From Myxocyprinus asiaticus (lineage: Eukaryota > Chordata > Actinopteri > Cypriniformes > Catostomidae), in assembly GCF_019703515.2 (NCBI RefSeq), contig NC_059346.1, positions 13,416,001 to 13,480,000 on the forward strand: 64,000 nucleotides of DNA, given 5' to 3'. The notes below the pieces were generated by a model that saw only the letters and a program-made list of their open reading frames with translations, had not been told where the DNA came from and did not search any database. Of this stretch, positions 35,037-47,224 are shown one piece after another. The translations under genes were made by a program, and so were the position numbers. Position 1 is the stretch's first letter. Every line of letters begins with the position of its first letter.

Positions 35037-35994
35037 GGAGTATTTTAAGTTGAAACAACACCACCTGCAACTTAACCCAGACAAGATTGAACTCCTCATC
35101 TGTCCAGCCAACCCTGCTGTTGAGCACATCATCACCGTGTGGCTGGGTTCAACTACAGTAATGCCTTCCAAAACGGTCAGAGATCTAAGGGTAACTATTG
35201 ATAACCAACTCAATTTCACAGACCACATCTTAAAGACAATATTAAATATTAGACAATAATCTACAATATTAGGAAAATAAGACCCTTTCTCTCTGAACAT
35301 GCCACACAACTTCTTGTTCAGTCACTTGTCATAACTAGACTACTACTACTGTAACGTTCTCATTGCAGGCCTCCCTGCATGCGCAATTAGGCCCCTGCAA
35401 ACGATCCAGAATGCAGAAGCACGTCTGGTCTTTAATGAACCAAAGAAAGCATGTTACACCACACTTTGTCTCACTTCACTGGCTGCCGGTTGATGCACAT
35501 ATCAAATTCAAGGTTCTGATGCTGGCATATAGAACAGTCACTGTGTATGCTCCAGCTTACCTAAAATCATTTCCCACCAGAAGCCTTCGGTCAGCTAATG
35601 AGCGGCACCTTGTTGTACCAACACAAAGATTCACCAAATCACTTTCCTAGACTTTCGGTTTCACTGTATCACCTTGGTGGTATGACCTTCCCAACTCCAT
35701 CCATGAAGCAGACTCACTCTCTGTCTTCAAAAAACAGCTAAAAACACATCTTTTCCATGAGCACTTAACCATTCACTCATTTAAAAAAAACAATTTTATA
35801 TATATATATATATATATTTTTTTTTCTTGTTGCACTCTAATCGGTCTTGGATACTACTATTCTGATGCTAGTGAAACTTTGTAATGCAGCACTTTTCGTA
35901 CCACTGTCTCCTTAAGATGAATTGCTTATTTTGTATTATTCCTCTTTTGTAAGTCGCTTTGGATAAAAGTGTCTGCCAAATGAATAAATGTAAA
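35037..35994 (+). pseudogene. 5'-truncated L2/CR1-type LINE, reverse transcriptase C-terminus
   Basis: It encodes the last part of a non-LTR retrotransposon ORF2, broken into pieces: LNPDKIELLICPANPAVEH, KTVRDLRVTIDNQLNFTDH, then HFVSLHWLPVDAHIKFKVL and SLRSANERHLVVPTQR. Stops and small deletions interrupt it (for example near 35,255 and 35,650). The endonuclease and catalytic palm are missing, as expected for incomplete target-primed reverse transcription. The 3' end is GTAAGTCGCTTTGGATAAAA, ending GAATAAATGTAAAT, identical in kind to the family B SINE tail. An (AT)n tract at 35,797-35,816 interrupts the 3' region. Confidence 0.85.
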
Positions 35995-37090
35995 TCATAT
36001 TTTTTATTTTAATTCAAAAACTGTTGTTTTTAGAAGAACATAGAATTCTTTAAACTTTTTGGAATCACAAAATTGTGTGTGTGAAAATGTGTGAAAAAAT
36101 TAAAAAAGAAACCCATGGTGCAAGTGCTTATAAAGTGTCTGTGACAGAATGCGCTTACAAATTGATTATGCTATTGTTGCTCTTTTGACAAATTATTTAT
36201 TCTGAGCACTTGGCTTCTGAAACTGCATAAAAAATTGGCATATTGGAAAGAAATTGACTTTTTAAAATTGTGCTATGAGACTGATAGTGTTATTGTAAGA
36301 AAACGGCTACTCTTTTTTTATTATTTTATTTTTTATCTAAAACATCATAGAAACAAACATGCATGTCTTTATATCTCTTTCTCTCTCTCTCTCTCTGCAT
36401 TAGCAGCACTTCCCAGCATGTGCCTGACGAGAGCATGACAGCGGGATTCTGTCTCATCTTCATACTAATTCCTCTCTTGCAGTCTGCGTCCTGGCATCGA
36501 TGTACCATCAATCCATGCCACTGACATGCACACACACTGCAGCTGTCCATCAACTGCCAGTCACAGATGTGCTCCCACCCACACACCCTCCAGGACACAC
36601 CCCCCCGCCAAGCAGTCTGTATGTTGATGCAAGTAGAGTGTATATGTGTGCACTTCTGAGTGTGTATGTGTGCGAGTATGCTTATGAACTGCGACAGCCC
36701 TGCTGGATCTGATCTATCTTGCAGTGTTCTGAAACAAACATACTCTCATTCTACCACCAAGCCTGGGAGATTTGAGTTTAGAGAATATTTTTCAACAAGA
36801 CTTTACCCCCTAAAACTTTTACATGTATTTTTCTGGCTTTGACAGAATTTATAGTGCCAGGCCTCCGGAGCCCTTTGTCAGGACTTGAGGAACAACTAAG
36901 TGTGTGTGTACTTTTGCTTTACTTTTACCTGTCCCCTCTGAACAGAATATGGGCCATGTTGCATCCTAAACACACATTTACAACCAAATGGCTGAAGAAA
37001 AACTAATTTAGCATCTGGAAAGGCCAAATGCTAGTCCTGACCTTAACCCTAGAGAGATGTTGATGCAAAATGGTTCAAAAATATCCCATG
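35995..37090. other. No recognised gene
   Basis: Short microsatellites (CT near 36,376). The open frames on both strands near 36,326-36,842 have no recognisable domain. Confidence 0.4.
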
Positions 37091-38069
37091 ACCTCGCCGC
37101 CATGTTTGTGTCCAAAGTTCCATTTACCTTCAGTGTGCTGCACTGTGGGATGCGGCAAAAGTCAGCGAAATTTTTGTTTCCATTTATAAATCTTGAAAAG
37201 ATGATACTGCTGTGTAATTACCAGAGCCAAATGTAAATTTTCTTTAAATAAATTTGATCTTTTAAGTGACACGGCTTAATTTCGCCAAAGACAAGCATCG
37301 ATGAAGCGGGAAAGCAGGGATCAAAACACTTGTGGGTTTTTGCTTATTTAGACATGTCAGTTAGCTGTACACATGTCAATATTTATAACATCGTCAATTT
37401 GGATACAGTTAAACTGGGAATGCACATAGGACAATGTTATTCATAACACCCAGACTGTATAAAAGGTATGCGATAATTGTAATGAATTGTAATAAATAAA
37501 AAAGCACTATAATGTGAACAGAGTATATATTCAATATGTATATACTAATGTTAGTCAATAAACAACACATCATAAGATCATGAAGCATGGACTTTATTCA
37601 CACCACTAGACTACAATGTAAACATATCGGTCTTATTCACTAATATGCACTGGTTGATTTCTGTGTATTCTTCATGAGTTAAAAGCAGCTCTTACACTCA
37701 TACAGACGGGATAATCACAGACGTTTTGTAATATTTTGGCCAAATCAGAGCAGAAAACAAAACAAACATTTGTAACTTCTGAATGAGAGATGTTTATGGT
37801 GATGTATGGTAGGCGTGTGTACTCGCCAGTCACACAACAGACTCACTGGTATACGTATGTAAATTGTGAATAAAATATTTGTAAATGTCTGCGAAAGTCA
37901 AATTTGGCAATATTTGTGCTGACCTCAGACATTTATACTCCTTTCCTGGGACTTTGCACTGATCAAAAGCGTTTTTAAAGGTTTGTCTTGATATCGTTTA
38001 GCGGGTGTTTTTCCATTCACTGCCCTTACTTCCTCCCGCTGATGGTCACAAATATGGCGGCTGCGAGGG
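37091..38069. mobile_element. Possible DNA transposon with GC-rich inverted ends
   Basis: CCTCGCCGCCATGTTTGTGT (37,091-37,110) faces GGTCACAAATATGGCGGC (about 38,044-38,061) in inverted orientation, followed by TGCGAGG. The ends match at about 18 of 20 positions. No transposase is seen and the true termini and target duplication are not resolved. Chance is unlikely but not excluded. Confidence 0.35.
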
Positions 38070-39338
38070 GAAAGTGACGTCACTGAAACAGGTCAATATC
38101 TAGATATCAGAATATCATAAGCATGTTGAGTCTTTGGGGTGGGCTAGTTAGCAGCCTATTTTGACTTCGAACAGTAATCAACCACCTAGCAACTACCCAG
38201 CAACTGCATAGCAAGTTGCAAGTTAAACCCCACTCAAAACACCTTAGCAACCACAAGATTCATTCTCTCCACCACAGTGGTGGAGAATAAGTGCTCAATT
38301 GCCTAGGAGCCTAGAGAGATGGGCATAGAGGTGGTGCACTGCTTACAGACACACCACATGCCTAAATGTCTTGTCATGGCAACTATTGCTTCATGGGGTC
38401 CAGGTAATGGGCCCCAAAGGTGAGTCAAACCCCCCAAAAATACTGTGATTAATGCAATCTCTCTTCAAGATTCCTAAAAACAGCGTCTGCACTAAGCAGG
38501 TTTATTGCACTGAATCCTCAACTTACCAGACATTAAAAAACCCTTAAGATGAAGTGTATCATTTCAGTTTTCACACTGGTTTCCCGAACACTCCGCTTGC
38601 CTGGTTGGTGTGGTGCAAGTAGCTAAAACTGGTAATCAAAGTTTCTGGTTCCAGCTCGATAAAGAACAAATCATGCTAACTATCATAACTTGTGCACTTG
38701 AGCAAGTCACTTACTTTGGAGAAAAATATTAGTAGCCAAATGAAGGCTTGTTTGCGCTGTCATTCGACACCATGCCACCTTCTTTTCAACAACACCAGTT
38801 GCCTTTATGAATGACATTGATACACTTAAGTATCAAAGACAATTAATGCCCAAGCAACAGGATCCTACTGTGTCCGCCCTGCTGGCACATCTGAAACGGA
38901 TCAGTGCCGACAGCAGTGACTGCAGAAATGCTCTGCAAAACAGATCTTGCCATATGGGATTGCAGGTCTGCGGGAGTCACTTAGGATCTAACATAACTAC
39001 AATCATATTAAATAATTGAGGCTCCATATTACATTATTAGTAGACAAAGAAGGAGAGTGCTCAATCTAGACACTAAAATGAGAATTCAGAGGAGTGAAAG
39101 AGATACCACTTGGCATTAAGATGTTTGCCTTTTAGTTCACATCGACTTAATTCAACCTCTGATTAATTTATAGTGTCCTCTGCATAATAGCTTGGCTCAG
39201 CTTTCCTGCTAGCAGAAAGTACTACTGAAGTCATTCAGGAAGTTGTTCTTGGTCACGGATCTTGTCATTCCTTTATTTACCTTTTCTCGTCATTTTCATC
39301 GCAGATAGGGTTCTCAAAATACCAACATTTCAGAAGTT
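38070..39338. other. Mostly unrecognised; possible eroded SINE
   Basis: About 38,600-38,760 (GGTTGGTGTGGTGCAAGTAG ... CACTTGAGCAAGTCACTTAC) looks like a very old family B SINE. No coding signal in the rest. Confidence 0.35.
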
Positions 39339-39599
39339 ATACAGTGGCAAGAAAACGTATGTGAACCCTTTGGAATTAGTTTGTTTTCTGCATTAATAGG
39401 TCATAAAATGTGATCTAATCATTATCAAAGTCACATGTATAGACAAACATGATAGTGCTTAAGCTAACAACACACAAACAATTATAATCTTTCATGCCTT
39501 TATTGAACACATCCCATTAAACATTCACAGTGATGTGGAAAAAGTAAGTGAACCCTTGGATTTAATAACTGGTCGATCCTCCTTTGGCAGTAATGACCT

Positions 39600-41590
39600 C
39601 AACAAAGTGTTTCCAGTAGCTGCGGATTAGACCTGCACAACGTTCAGTTCATGAGGTCATTCAACAGCATCTCTATTGGGTTAAAGTCTGGGCTCTGACT
39701 GGGCCACTCCAAAAGGTGGATCTTCTTTTTTGAAGCCATTCTGTAGTTGATTTATTTCGATGTTCAGGGTCATTGTCCTGCTGCATCACCCAACTTCTAC
39801 TGAGCTTCAGCTGGCACACAGCCACCCTAACATTATCCTGTAGGATATCTTGATAAACTTGGGAATTTATTTTTCCCTCAATTATGGCAAGTGGTCAAAG
39901 TCCATAGCAGCAAAGCAGCCCCAAATCATGATGCTCCCTCCACCGTTCTTCACTGTTGGGATGATGTTGTCATGTTGGTATGCGGTGCCCTTTTTATGCC
40001 ATACGTAGTGCTGCGTATTCTTCCCAAACAATTCAACCTTAGTTTCATCAGTCCACAAAACATTTTCCCAGTAGCGTTGAGTAGTGTCAAGGTGGTCTTT
40101 GGCAAACTTCAGGCATGCAGCAATTGTTTTGTTGGAAAGCAGCGGCTTCCTTTATGGTGTCCTGCCATGAACACCATACCTGTTTAATTTAGTAGTCTCA
40201 TGAACAGAGATGTTAACCAGTTCCAATGATTTCTTCAAGTCTTTAGCTCTAGGGCTCTTTGTTACATCACTGAGCATTCTGCGGTGTGCCCTTTGAGTCA
40301 TCTTGGCTGGACGACCACTACTAAGAAGTGCAGCCACTGTACTAAATCATCTCCATTTATAGACAATTTGTCTAACTGTGGACAGATGAATATCTAAGTA
40401 GGGCTAGGCGATATAGCAAAAAATAAAATCTCAATTTTTATCAAACTTATGGACGATTCACAATTCAATTTTTTTTTAAACTTTTAAATGTACTCCAACA
40501 TGATTAAACTTGTATGTTCTTTATTAGAATGCAAAGCTGCCTGGTAAGAGAAATCAGAGTTCTTTTCATTATAGGAAACAAAGGTGTGTAAGAAAAATTT
40601 ACAAATGCACCACAGGGGGAAGTTGTCAACAGTGTAAATGTAAAATAATTTAAAATCTAATAAACCCAGATGTTCAGAAATAATAGAAAAGAAAACTGCA
40701 AAATAATTCTTAGCCAGTGTAGGTATTAATTTTATCTAAACCAAGTCTATCTAGAAAGTTATCTAGAAATCAATATCTACAAATTATCAAGTTTATCTAG
40801 AAAGTACTCATTGTATATCAAACAATTTGTGATACACCCTCTAGTGGTTCACGCTGAGCAGTGTGCAGCAATATGAAATAATTTATCATTACAATTCAAC
40901 TAGCAAAGTTTGCCAAAATGATCGCTTGCCAAATGTTGGCTATAGATGCAGTACATTTGAAACACGTCACAGAACAAAGCAATAACAGCGATCTATCTGA
41001 ATCATCATGGCAAAAGCAGCAGCGGATATTTGATTCTCCCATATATAGCCGCTCCATGATTTGAAATGAAATGCCCATAACTCCCACATAACTAACACTT
41101 TTTATGGGTAAAAAGAAAAGAAAGGAGATCGTTCACCAACATGCACACAGCGAGGCCAGTTATGGTCTTAAGCCGGTGTATACCTGCATGATGGACAAAG
41201 CTGAGCTACAATCACACTGTGTACAATCGTACTGGGAATGTTACCGCTGTCTTTTATATCAGTCTCCGTGTTGTTAACCTGTCACATTCATTTGGAGCGC
41301 GCCACACACGTGCAGCTGATCAGATTGGGAGCGGCATTAAGACAAGTGCTATGAATTCTTTTTTTCTTCCTTATTCAGCCTTTGGTGGATTTACAATGTA
41401 TCTAACTTTAGCATTTGCAATATATTTTGCAAAATCTCGATTTCTCGATTTAAAAAAATAAATAAAACATTTGTGACAAAACGCAATCAGTAAAATCGGG
41501 GAAAAAAACCCAACCCTATATCTAAGCTCTTCAAGATAACTCAAAGATAAGTCGAAGTAGCGCTAACCCACACTTCCAATCTTGTTTCAT
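39600..41590 (-). pseudogene. Broken Tc1-like transposase (two halves around a hAT)
   Basis: Read on the minus strand, the helix-turn-helix part lies at about 41,527-41,590 and continues after the inserted hAT at 40,337-40,390 (VRQIVYKWR). A hinge follows at 40,152-40,337 (SSGRPAKMTQRAHRRM). The first catalytic motif W-T-D-E-T-K is near 40,040, followed by VWHKKG, a GGGSIMIWG-like loop near 39,930, and degraded later motifs. Stops and frameshifts are scattered. The plus-strand frame at 39,891-40,187 is its antisense shadow. Confidence 0.8.
40399..41518. mobile_element. Non-autonomous hAT element inside a Tc1-like element
   Basis: The exact 8-bp duplication TATCTAAG is at 40,391-40,398 and 41,519-41,526. 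The left end TAGGGCTAGGCGATATAG and the right end, reverse complemented TAGGGTTGGGTTTTTTTC, are imperfect TIRs of hAT type. The two halves of the host Tc1 transposase join cleanly if the element and one duplication are removed. The 1,120-bp interior is A/T-rich and encodes no recognisable protein. Confidence 0.88.
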
Positions 41591-41820
41591 TAACTGGATG
41601 CCAGGTTTGCCAACTCCTGACTCTAATTAGCTTTGTTGATGTCATTAGCTTAGGGGTTCACATACTTTTTCCAACCTGTACAAGAACAATACAATAATTT
41701 ATGTATTATTAGTTAAAACAGATTGTGTGTGTTCATTATTGTAACTTAGATGAGGATCAAACCAGATTTTAAGACAAATGTATACATAAATGCAGGTAAT
41801 TCCAAAGGGTTCTTGTCAAT

Positions 41821-43520
41821 AACATTCTATGTTAAAATTAACGACATGATAGACAGCAGCAGGACCATTAGGCTAAGGTCTAATGGACCCATGCAATATT
41901 TCAACATACATCCAATATTTTGTCCTTTATGTTTCCTTTCACTTAAGACATAATCGACTGTGTTTACATTAATTCTTCACCAAGACAGGCACCTTGACCG
42001 GGAAGCGCATTTGACTGTTCATGTCTGCAGCTGCATCACACATGAATGTACTGACTTATATGACTTTGTAAATCGACCTTGAGCTTGGGAAAGGCACTAT
42101 ACTGTATACATAAAATGTCTTGGTATCTTTATTTATTTATTTAGTATTGACTCAGTACCAAAGCACTGGTACTTGTACTATTGAATAACTAATTGCAGAG
42201 AATCACGTGTGTCGGGTTGTGTGTTAGTCTAGCTAACCTTCCATTGTAATTTCTCTAACCCTTCTCTTTGTTGTCTAGGCTGAAAAGAGTTTAATTGTTG
42301 TTTCGCTAACAACAATTCACCTTTTCAAGTGTTACTTTTTTATTTAAAAAAAAGCTGGCACATTATGCCATGCATGTAAGTACATGAAGAGAGAAAGAGA
42401 GGCACGAGGGGACATAGAAACCGAGAAGAGGAAAATGGGATCCAAAAAAAAAAAAAAAAAACATAACATAAAAGATAAGGCTTACAGCCTGCCAGGGAGC
42501 TAGGGCCTGTTCTAAAGAGAGGAGATAAGAACACAGGAACATTTTTAGTATATGTGTGGTGCTGCATTTCAAACCTGGTTTTGTTTTTCATCTTAACAGA
42601 ATCTTGACAGAAAGAGAGAGATTTAGAGAGTGCAAAGAGTGAAAGCTATATACGTCTTCTTTGTGAGGAGAATTCAGAAGAGAATGAGGAGTTTAACCTC
42701 AATAATTCAACTGGGTCAAACATGATCTCATGTAAATAAACACATAGTTTAAATTAAAGTTGATGTTTGTAATTTATTTTTAGTTACAATACTTTCTCCT
42801 AACCCAGCTTAAGCTGTTCGCAGGTTGATTCCCCAAAAGGTGTAAACACGGTGGCACTATCAAAATTGCTCAGTTTATTGAAAATCCCGACCAGCCCACC
42901 ATAGCAATACTAACTCAACTAATGCCAGGAGTGTTCAGGAAAACTGTTTGAAAACCTAATTTGGTGCCGCTAATTGTGAAGAAATTACAATCTTCACCTT
43001 GAATTAATCTCTCTATGCAGCATCTCACTTATCATGAGAAATCGAATTTGATTTTCTGAAATAAAAGATCATTATGCTATAATAATGCTGTTACTTTCAG
43101 AACTGCAAACTTTCTCTTCAGTCCAAGAGAAACATTTTTGAACCCAAATGCATTGATGTATAACAGCCCACATTTACACGTCAACGACATCTATTCACTG
43201 TTCAAAAACTTGACTCGCCTTTGATTCAGTGGATATTCACTGCACAACCAATCTCTTTTTGAAAATACGACATGAGAACTTGTTACTGACAGTTCTGCTG
43301 AGATTATACATTTCACATGTAACAGTTTTACTATCATTAACTCTGTGATGATTTAGCCATGTTTTTTCTGCACCCCGCACTTTGTTCTCCATTTAAAACA
43401 TCCCAACACAGAATTCTGACGCAGTCAGACACATATTTTATGTAAGTACTCTACTTAACAGCTCTCCATTCTAAACAAAACACACACACAGGCTATCCCA
43501 TTGATTTGGTCTAAAAACAC
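41821..43520. other. No recognised gene
   Basis: Poly-A near 42,444. The open frames around 42,340-42,591 are opposite an A-rich tract and have no domain. Confidence 0.4.
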
Positions 43521-43535
43521 TGTTGTTGTTGTTGT

Positions 43536-43611
<76 letters not shown>

Positions 43612-43623
43612 TTTGTTTGTTTG
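43521..43623. repeat. (GTT)n(GT)n(GTTT)n microsatellite
   Basis: Six GTT units, about 34 GT units, then GTTT units. Confidence 0.95.
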
Positions 43624-43787
43624 AGAGCAAGTGAGATAGAGAGTTTGGTCCTCAGTTAACGAACCGTTTCCACTCTACAATACTGATCACTATTCATTAG
43701 GCATTTGAGTGTGTGCGAGAGTGGTTCCCCACTAAATGAAAAGAACAAAATAAAGGATTTTAAGCACTGCCTCCTTCACAATACACA
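43624..43787. other. Short unassigned spacer
   Basis: Nothing recognised. Confidence 0.4.
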
Positions 43788-43789
43788 TA

Positions 43790-44346
43790 CACTCACTGAA
43801 CACTTTATTAGGAACACCTGTACACCTACGTATTCATAAGATTATCTAATCAACCATTTGTGCGGCAGCAGTGCAATGCATAAAATCATGCAGATACGGG
43901 TCAGGAGCTTCAGTTAATGTTCACATGAACCATCAAATTGGGTAAAAAATGTGATCTCAGTGATTTCTGCCATGGCATGATTGTTGGTCTCAGACGGGAT
44001 GGTTTGAGTATTTCTGTAACTGCTGATCTCCTGGGATTTTCACGCACAATAGACTCTTCAAAAATTTTTAGAATTTCAAAAAAAAAAAAAAATCCAGTGA
44101 GTGACAGTTCTGCGAACAGAAACGCCTTGTTTATGATAGAGGTCAATGGAGGATGGCCAGACTAGTTTGAGCAGACAGAAAGGCTATGGAAACTCAGATA
44201 AACTCTCTGTACAATTGGAGTGAGCAGAATAGCATCTCAGAATGCACAATGCATCGAACCTTGAGGTGGATGGGCTACAACAGTAGAAGACCATGTCGGG
44301 CACTTTATTAGGACCATAGTGTTCCTAATAAAGTGCTAATTGGGTG
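43790..44346 (+). mobile_element. Internally deleted Tc1/mariner-type element
   Basis: Flanked by TA (43,788-43,789 and 44,347-44,348). The left end is CACTCACTGAACACTTTATT; the right part carries TTCCTAATAAAGTGCTAATT. The 5' portion of a transposase remains, with a DNA-binding region (CDLSDFCHGMIVGLRRDGLS, then VTADLLGFSRT). After the later motif corresponding to RTLRWMGYNSRRPC, the sequence jumps to the right TIR, so the catalytic domain is deleted. A poly-A expansion lies at 44,080-44,092. Confidence 0.8.
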
Positions 44347-44348
44347 TA

Positions 44349-44890
44349 TACTTCCTGTGCATCTTAATTATTATGTGTTTGAGTATTGGCAGAATTTAAC
44401 AGGAAAAACATTAAAATCTGTTGGGAACACACTCTCTCTTCTTTCATTCATCTTTTACTTTTACACAAACACATATGAACCTATTGAACCATCAGCCTAA
44501 ATTCAATAGCTAGACACAAGCTAACAAAGCATTTAAAAAAAACATGTCACAAACATACACACACTCCAGCTGCACACTCTCTGTCTGTTCCAGTCATAAC
44601 GCTCAGAAACACAGTATAACACTCTACTATCAGCTCACACCAAAAATGAAGGCAAATTCTGACCATGGGAAGAAACACACACACACACACACACAAACAC
44701 AAACACAAACACACACACACACACACACAGTCATCTTTTCCTTTTGTGTGTTCTTCCTGATAGCAAATAATGCAAATAATGCTTTAACATGCATATTCAT
44801 GAGGACAGAGAGGCATGCTGGGATACTGGACAAGAGGAAAGAAGAGACAGAACTAGAGAACAGAAGGAGCTGTCAAAGCAAGACAAAGAA
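44349..44890. other. Unassigned, with (CA)n
   Basis: A CA/CAAA microsatellite spans 44,676-44,729. The 127-codon frame through it is a repeat artefact. Confidence 0.5.
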
Positions 44891-45254
44891 AGAAAGAAAT
44901 CATTATGTCTATGGAGAGTCCTCATAAGGATAGCCGCACCAACGTGTGTGTGGGCAGGTTTAAGTGGTTTACGAGGATTTTTTTAGGTTACAAACTGGTA
45001 ATTACAAGGGTATTATGCTATAAATGTGGTTTATGAGGACATTTCTAGTGTCTCCATAATTCAAATCGCTTGAAAAACATACTAAATTAGGTTTTATTGA
45101 AAATGTAAAAGTGAAGAAAGTTTTTTGTGAGGGTTAGGTTTAGGGGTAGGGTTAGAGTTAGGGGATATAATCTATAGTTCATACAGTATAAAAATAATTA
45201 TGTCTATGGAGAGTCCTCATAATGATAGCTGTGTGTGTATGAGTGTGTGTGTCT
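44891..45254. repeat. GT-flanked repeat (family G), copy 2 with duplicated tail
   Basis: The core is at about 44,950-45,235. It is preceded directly by the family's own tail (TATGTCTATGGAGAGTCCTC, 44,904-44,923, then CACCAACGTGTGTG). That tail also closes the copy at 45,199-45,218. The head-to-tail order tail-GT-core-tail-GT suggests tandem or circular ancestry. It includes GGGTTAGGTTTAGGGGTAGG. Confidence 0.8.
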
Positions 45255-45443
45255 CTGTTTTTCACTGGCCAATTTGTTGTGTTGGCCTTCAGTCTGTCTG
45301 CTGGGCCCATTTTTCAATTTGGCCAATTTCTGTCGTTCTGCCTGTATCAACAAAACCACTGTTACCACCAGGAACCAAACACACACATACACAGGCCACA
45401 TGCAATGCTTCCCCCTAGGTGAGCAGGAAATCTGAAGTAATCA

Positions 45444-45560
45444 CAGACAGTCAGACAGACAGACAGACAGACAGATAGAAAGAAATACAGAAAGACAGAA
45501 AGAAAGACAGAAAGACAGAAATACAGAAATACAGAAAGAAAGAAAGAAAGAAAGAAAGGA
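45444..45560. repeat. (GACA)n/(GAAA)n microsatellite
   Basis: ACAG units grade into AAAG units with interruptions. Confidence 0.9.
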
Positions 45561-46202
45561 CACTTGTTGGTCTGGATGACACTCATTATTCAAAAGTATT
45601 CAAACTCAAAACACCAAGACGCCAGTACTGGCAAAGTGGAAGAGAAGATCTTTGGCACTGTTGCAGCACTGGAGTGGATAAAGGCTACACAAGCATCAGT
45701 CTCTAAATCTGTCACTTCTTCAGCTGCACAAAAGGTCAACTCAACTGTAAGAGATGATCATGAAAGGAATACACAACAGGAGCTAGTCTGGAAAAGGACT
45801 CAAATCACTGATGGACTCAAAAATGCATCTCAGTGGAAGCACTAAAGCTCTTATGTGTCAAGGCGAGAGCATGTGCACTACTGCTGTGCAACAGCTCTGA
45901 AATTGTAAATTTACTCACAAAAAGCAGTGACTTAGAAAGTGATCTTCAATATTTCAGAGAAGTTCTGTGCCACTAGCACAACCAAACATACCCGCCAAAG
46001 TAATGACTCTCCCCCATCTTTCACTGGTCGACCAGACAGACAGTCCTGCCCAAAAACTCATGCCATTGATTGAGCCAGAATTTGACATCTTGACATGACA
46101 AACAAACAGAGAAATGTTTCGATAGTGCCACAGACTCAGTGTTTACACTTCCAGGGAATTAAATCAACCTTCGAATGGCTTACTTACAGTGTTCTCTCAT
46201 TT
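45561..46202. other. Unassigned; one 90-codon open frame
   Basis: The frame at 45,564-45,845 (+) has ordinary amino-acid composition (KVEEKIFGTVAALEWIKATQ). I do not recognise it; no splice or start context supports a gene. Segments near 46,020-46,180 resemble 49,170-49,330 (both contain GCCATTG and GAATGGCTTACTT), so this is probably an old repeat. Confidence 0.3.
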
Positions 46203-46533
46203 TGGGTCCCATTTTATATCATGAATCTTTAACTAGTATGTTCTTAAGCATTTGATACAATGTACATATTATGTACCTGTGTTATTGCATTGTACTTACA
46301 TTTAAAGTACCTGCATTTAATTACATCTGTAGTTACACTGTTAACATTACCCCTAATCCTAAACCTAACCTTAAACCCTAATCCTACCCCTAAGCCTACC
46401 CGTACCTTAACCTCAGTTGCAGCAAATGTGAATTTTGCAGAACAATATGTAGTTACACGATAAGTACTTTGTATTGTATGCTTTTTAATGTTAGTACATA
46501 GTAGTTTAAGACATCTAATATAAAGTGGGCCCA
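46203..46533. mobile_element. MITE with C-rich telomere-like core
   Basis: The left end TGGGTCCCATTTTATAT and the right end (reverse complement TGGGCCCACTTTATAT) are inverted repeats. The interior has CCTAAACCTAACC-type repeats (46,350-46,410) and paired GTAGTTACAC motifs. Non-coding; the open frames on both strands are shadows of the repeats. Confidence 0.7.
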
Positions 46534-47224
46534 TACCTTGACATAAAAAATAAAAAATAAATTAGACATCAGCTTTAAACTGTATATTGTTTCCAAACAT
46601 TTTGGTCTTGCTGTAAGACATTGAACACAATGTATGCATTTTGTTTTCTACTGCAGCAATTAAAGCACTGTCTTTGCTCTTAAACGGACTATCCAGAGAA
46701 ATGCCAAGGGGATCTGTACATTACTGAAAGTGCTGATATCGTGGATCAGAGGACAGATAGATCTGAACTGCCTGACTCTGGGTTCACTCACCAGAGTGGG
46801 AACAACATGGTGAGATCTTTACAATAGCTTTTCAACAAACGTCTTTGAATAAAGAGTGCAAGAATGAAAGTGTTCTGTGGCTAGTTATGGTCTCATTCTG
46901 TTCAGGCCCAATACTCATCAGTCAAACAGCTAAAGGGCCAAAGCACCAACTCTCATGAAAAATAAAGAAGCAGGAAATGAAAGAGTAACTCCATCTGATG
47001 GTGCTGCAGAGAGAAGTTTAATCGGGTAGAATGAAAAGTGCACAAAATTGACTATCTTTATTACTGTTAACTGCAGGAAAGGAAGAAAGACATAAAGAAG
47101 GAAATATAAAGAAAACAGAATGACAGAGGCATTTTGAATAACAAGAATTTTTTGGCAGAGTGTTATAATTTTGTGTGAACTTGTTTGTAATTGTCTTCCT
47201 GTCTTATTAACCTTAATGTACAGC
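46534..47224. other. No recognised gene
   Basis: A/T-rich; no motif. Confidence 0.4.

Larger units (their letters stand above)
39342..41820 (-). mobile_element. Tc1-like element split by a hAT insertion
   Basis: The left end is CAGTGGCAAGAAAACGTATG after TA (39,340-39,341). Inner repeats are AAAAAGTAAGTGAACCCTT (left, about 39,539) and AGGGGTTCACATACTTTTT (right, about 41,651). The right tip has lost part of its sequence: CCAAAGGGTTC joins TTGTCAAT. Without the inserted hAT the length is about 1,360 bp. The transposase is on the minus strand. Confidence 0.85.

Noticed and set aside
42340..42591. Minus-strand frame with hydrophobic stretches suggesting a membrane protein
   Set aside because: The hydrophobic run comes from a poly-A tract read in reverse; no start or splice support.
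44544..44927. 127-codon open frame
   Set aside because: Runs through a CA microsatellite; composition reflects the repeat.
45564..45845. Normal-looking 93-codon frame considered as a gene fragment
   Set aside because: No recognised domain, starts next to a microsatellite, and neighbouring sequence recurs at 49.2 kb; left unassigned.
46260..46534. Proline-rich and glycine-rich frames on opposite strands
   Set aside because: Products of the CCTAA-type repeats within a MITE.
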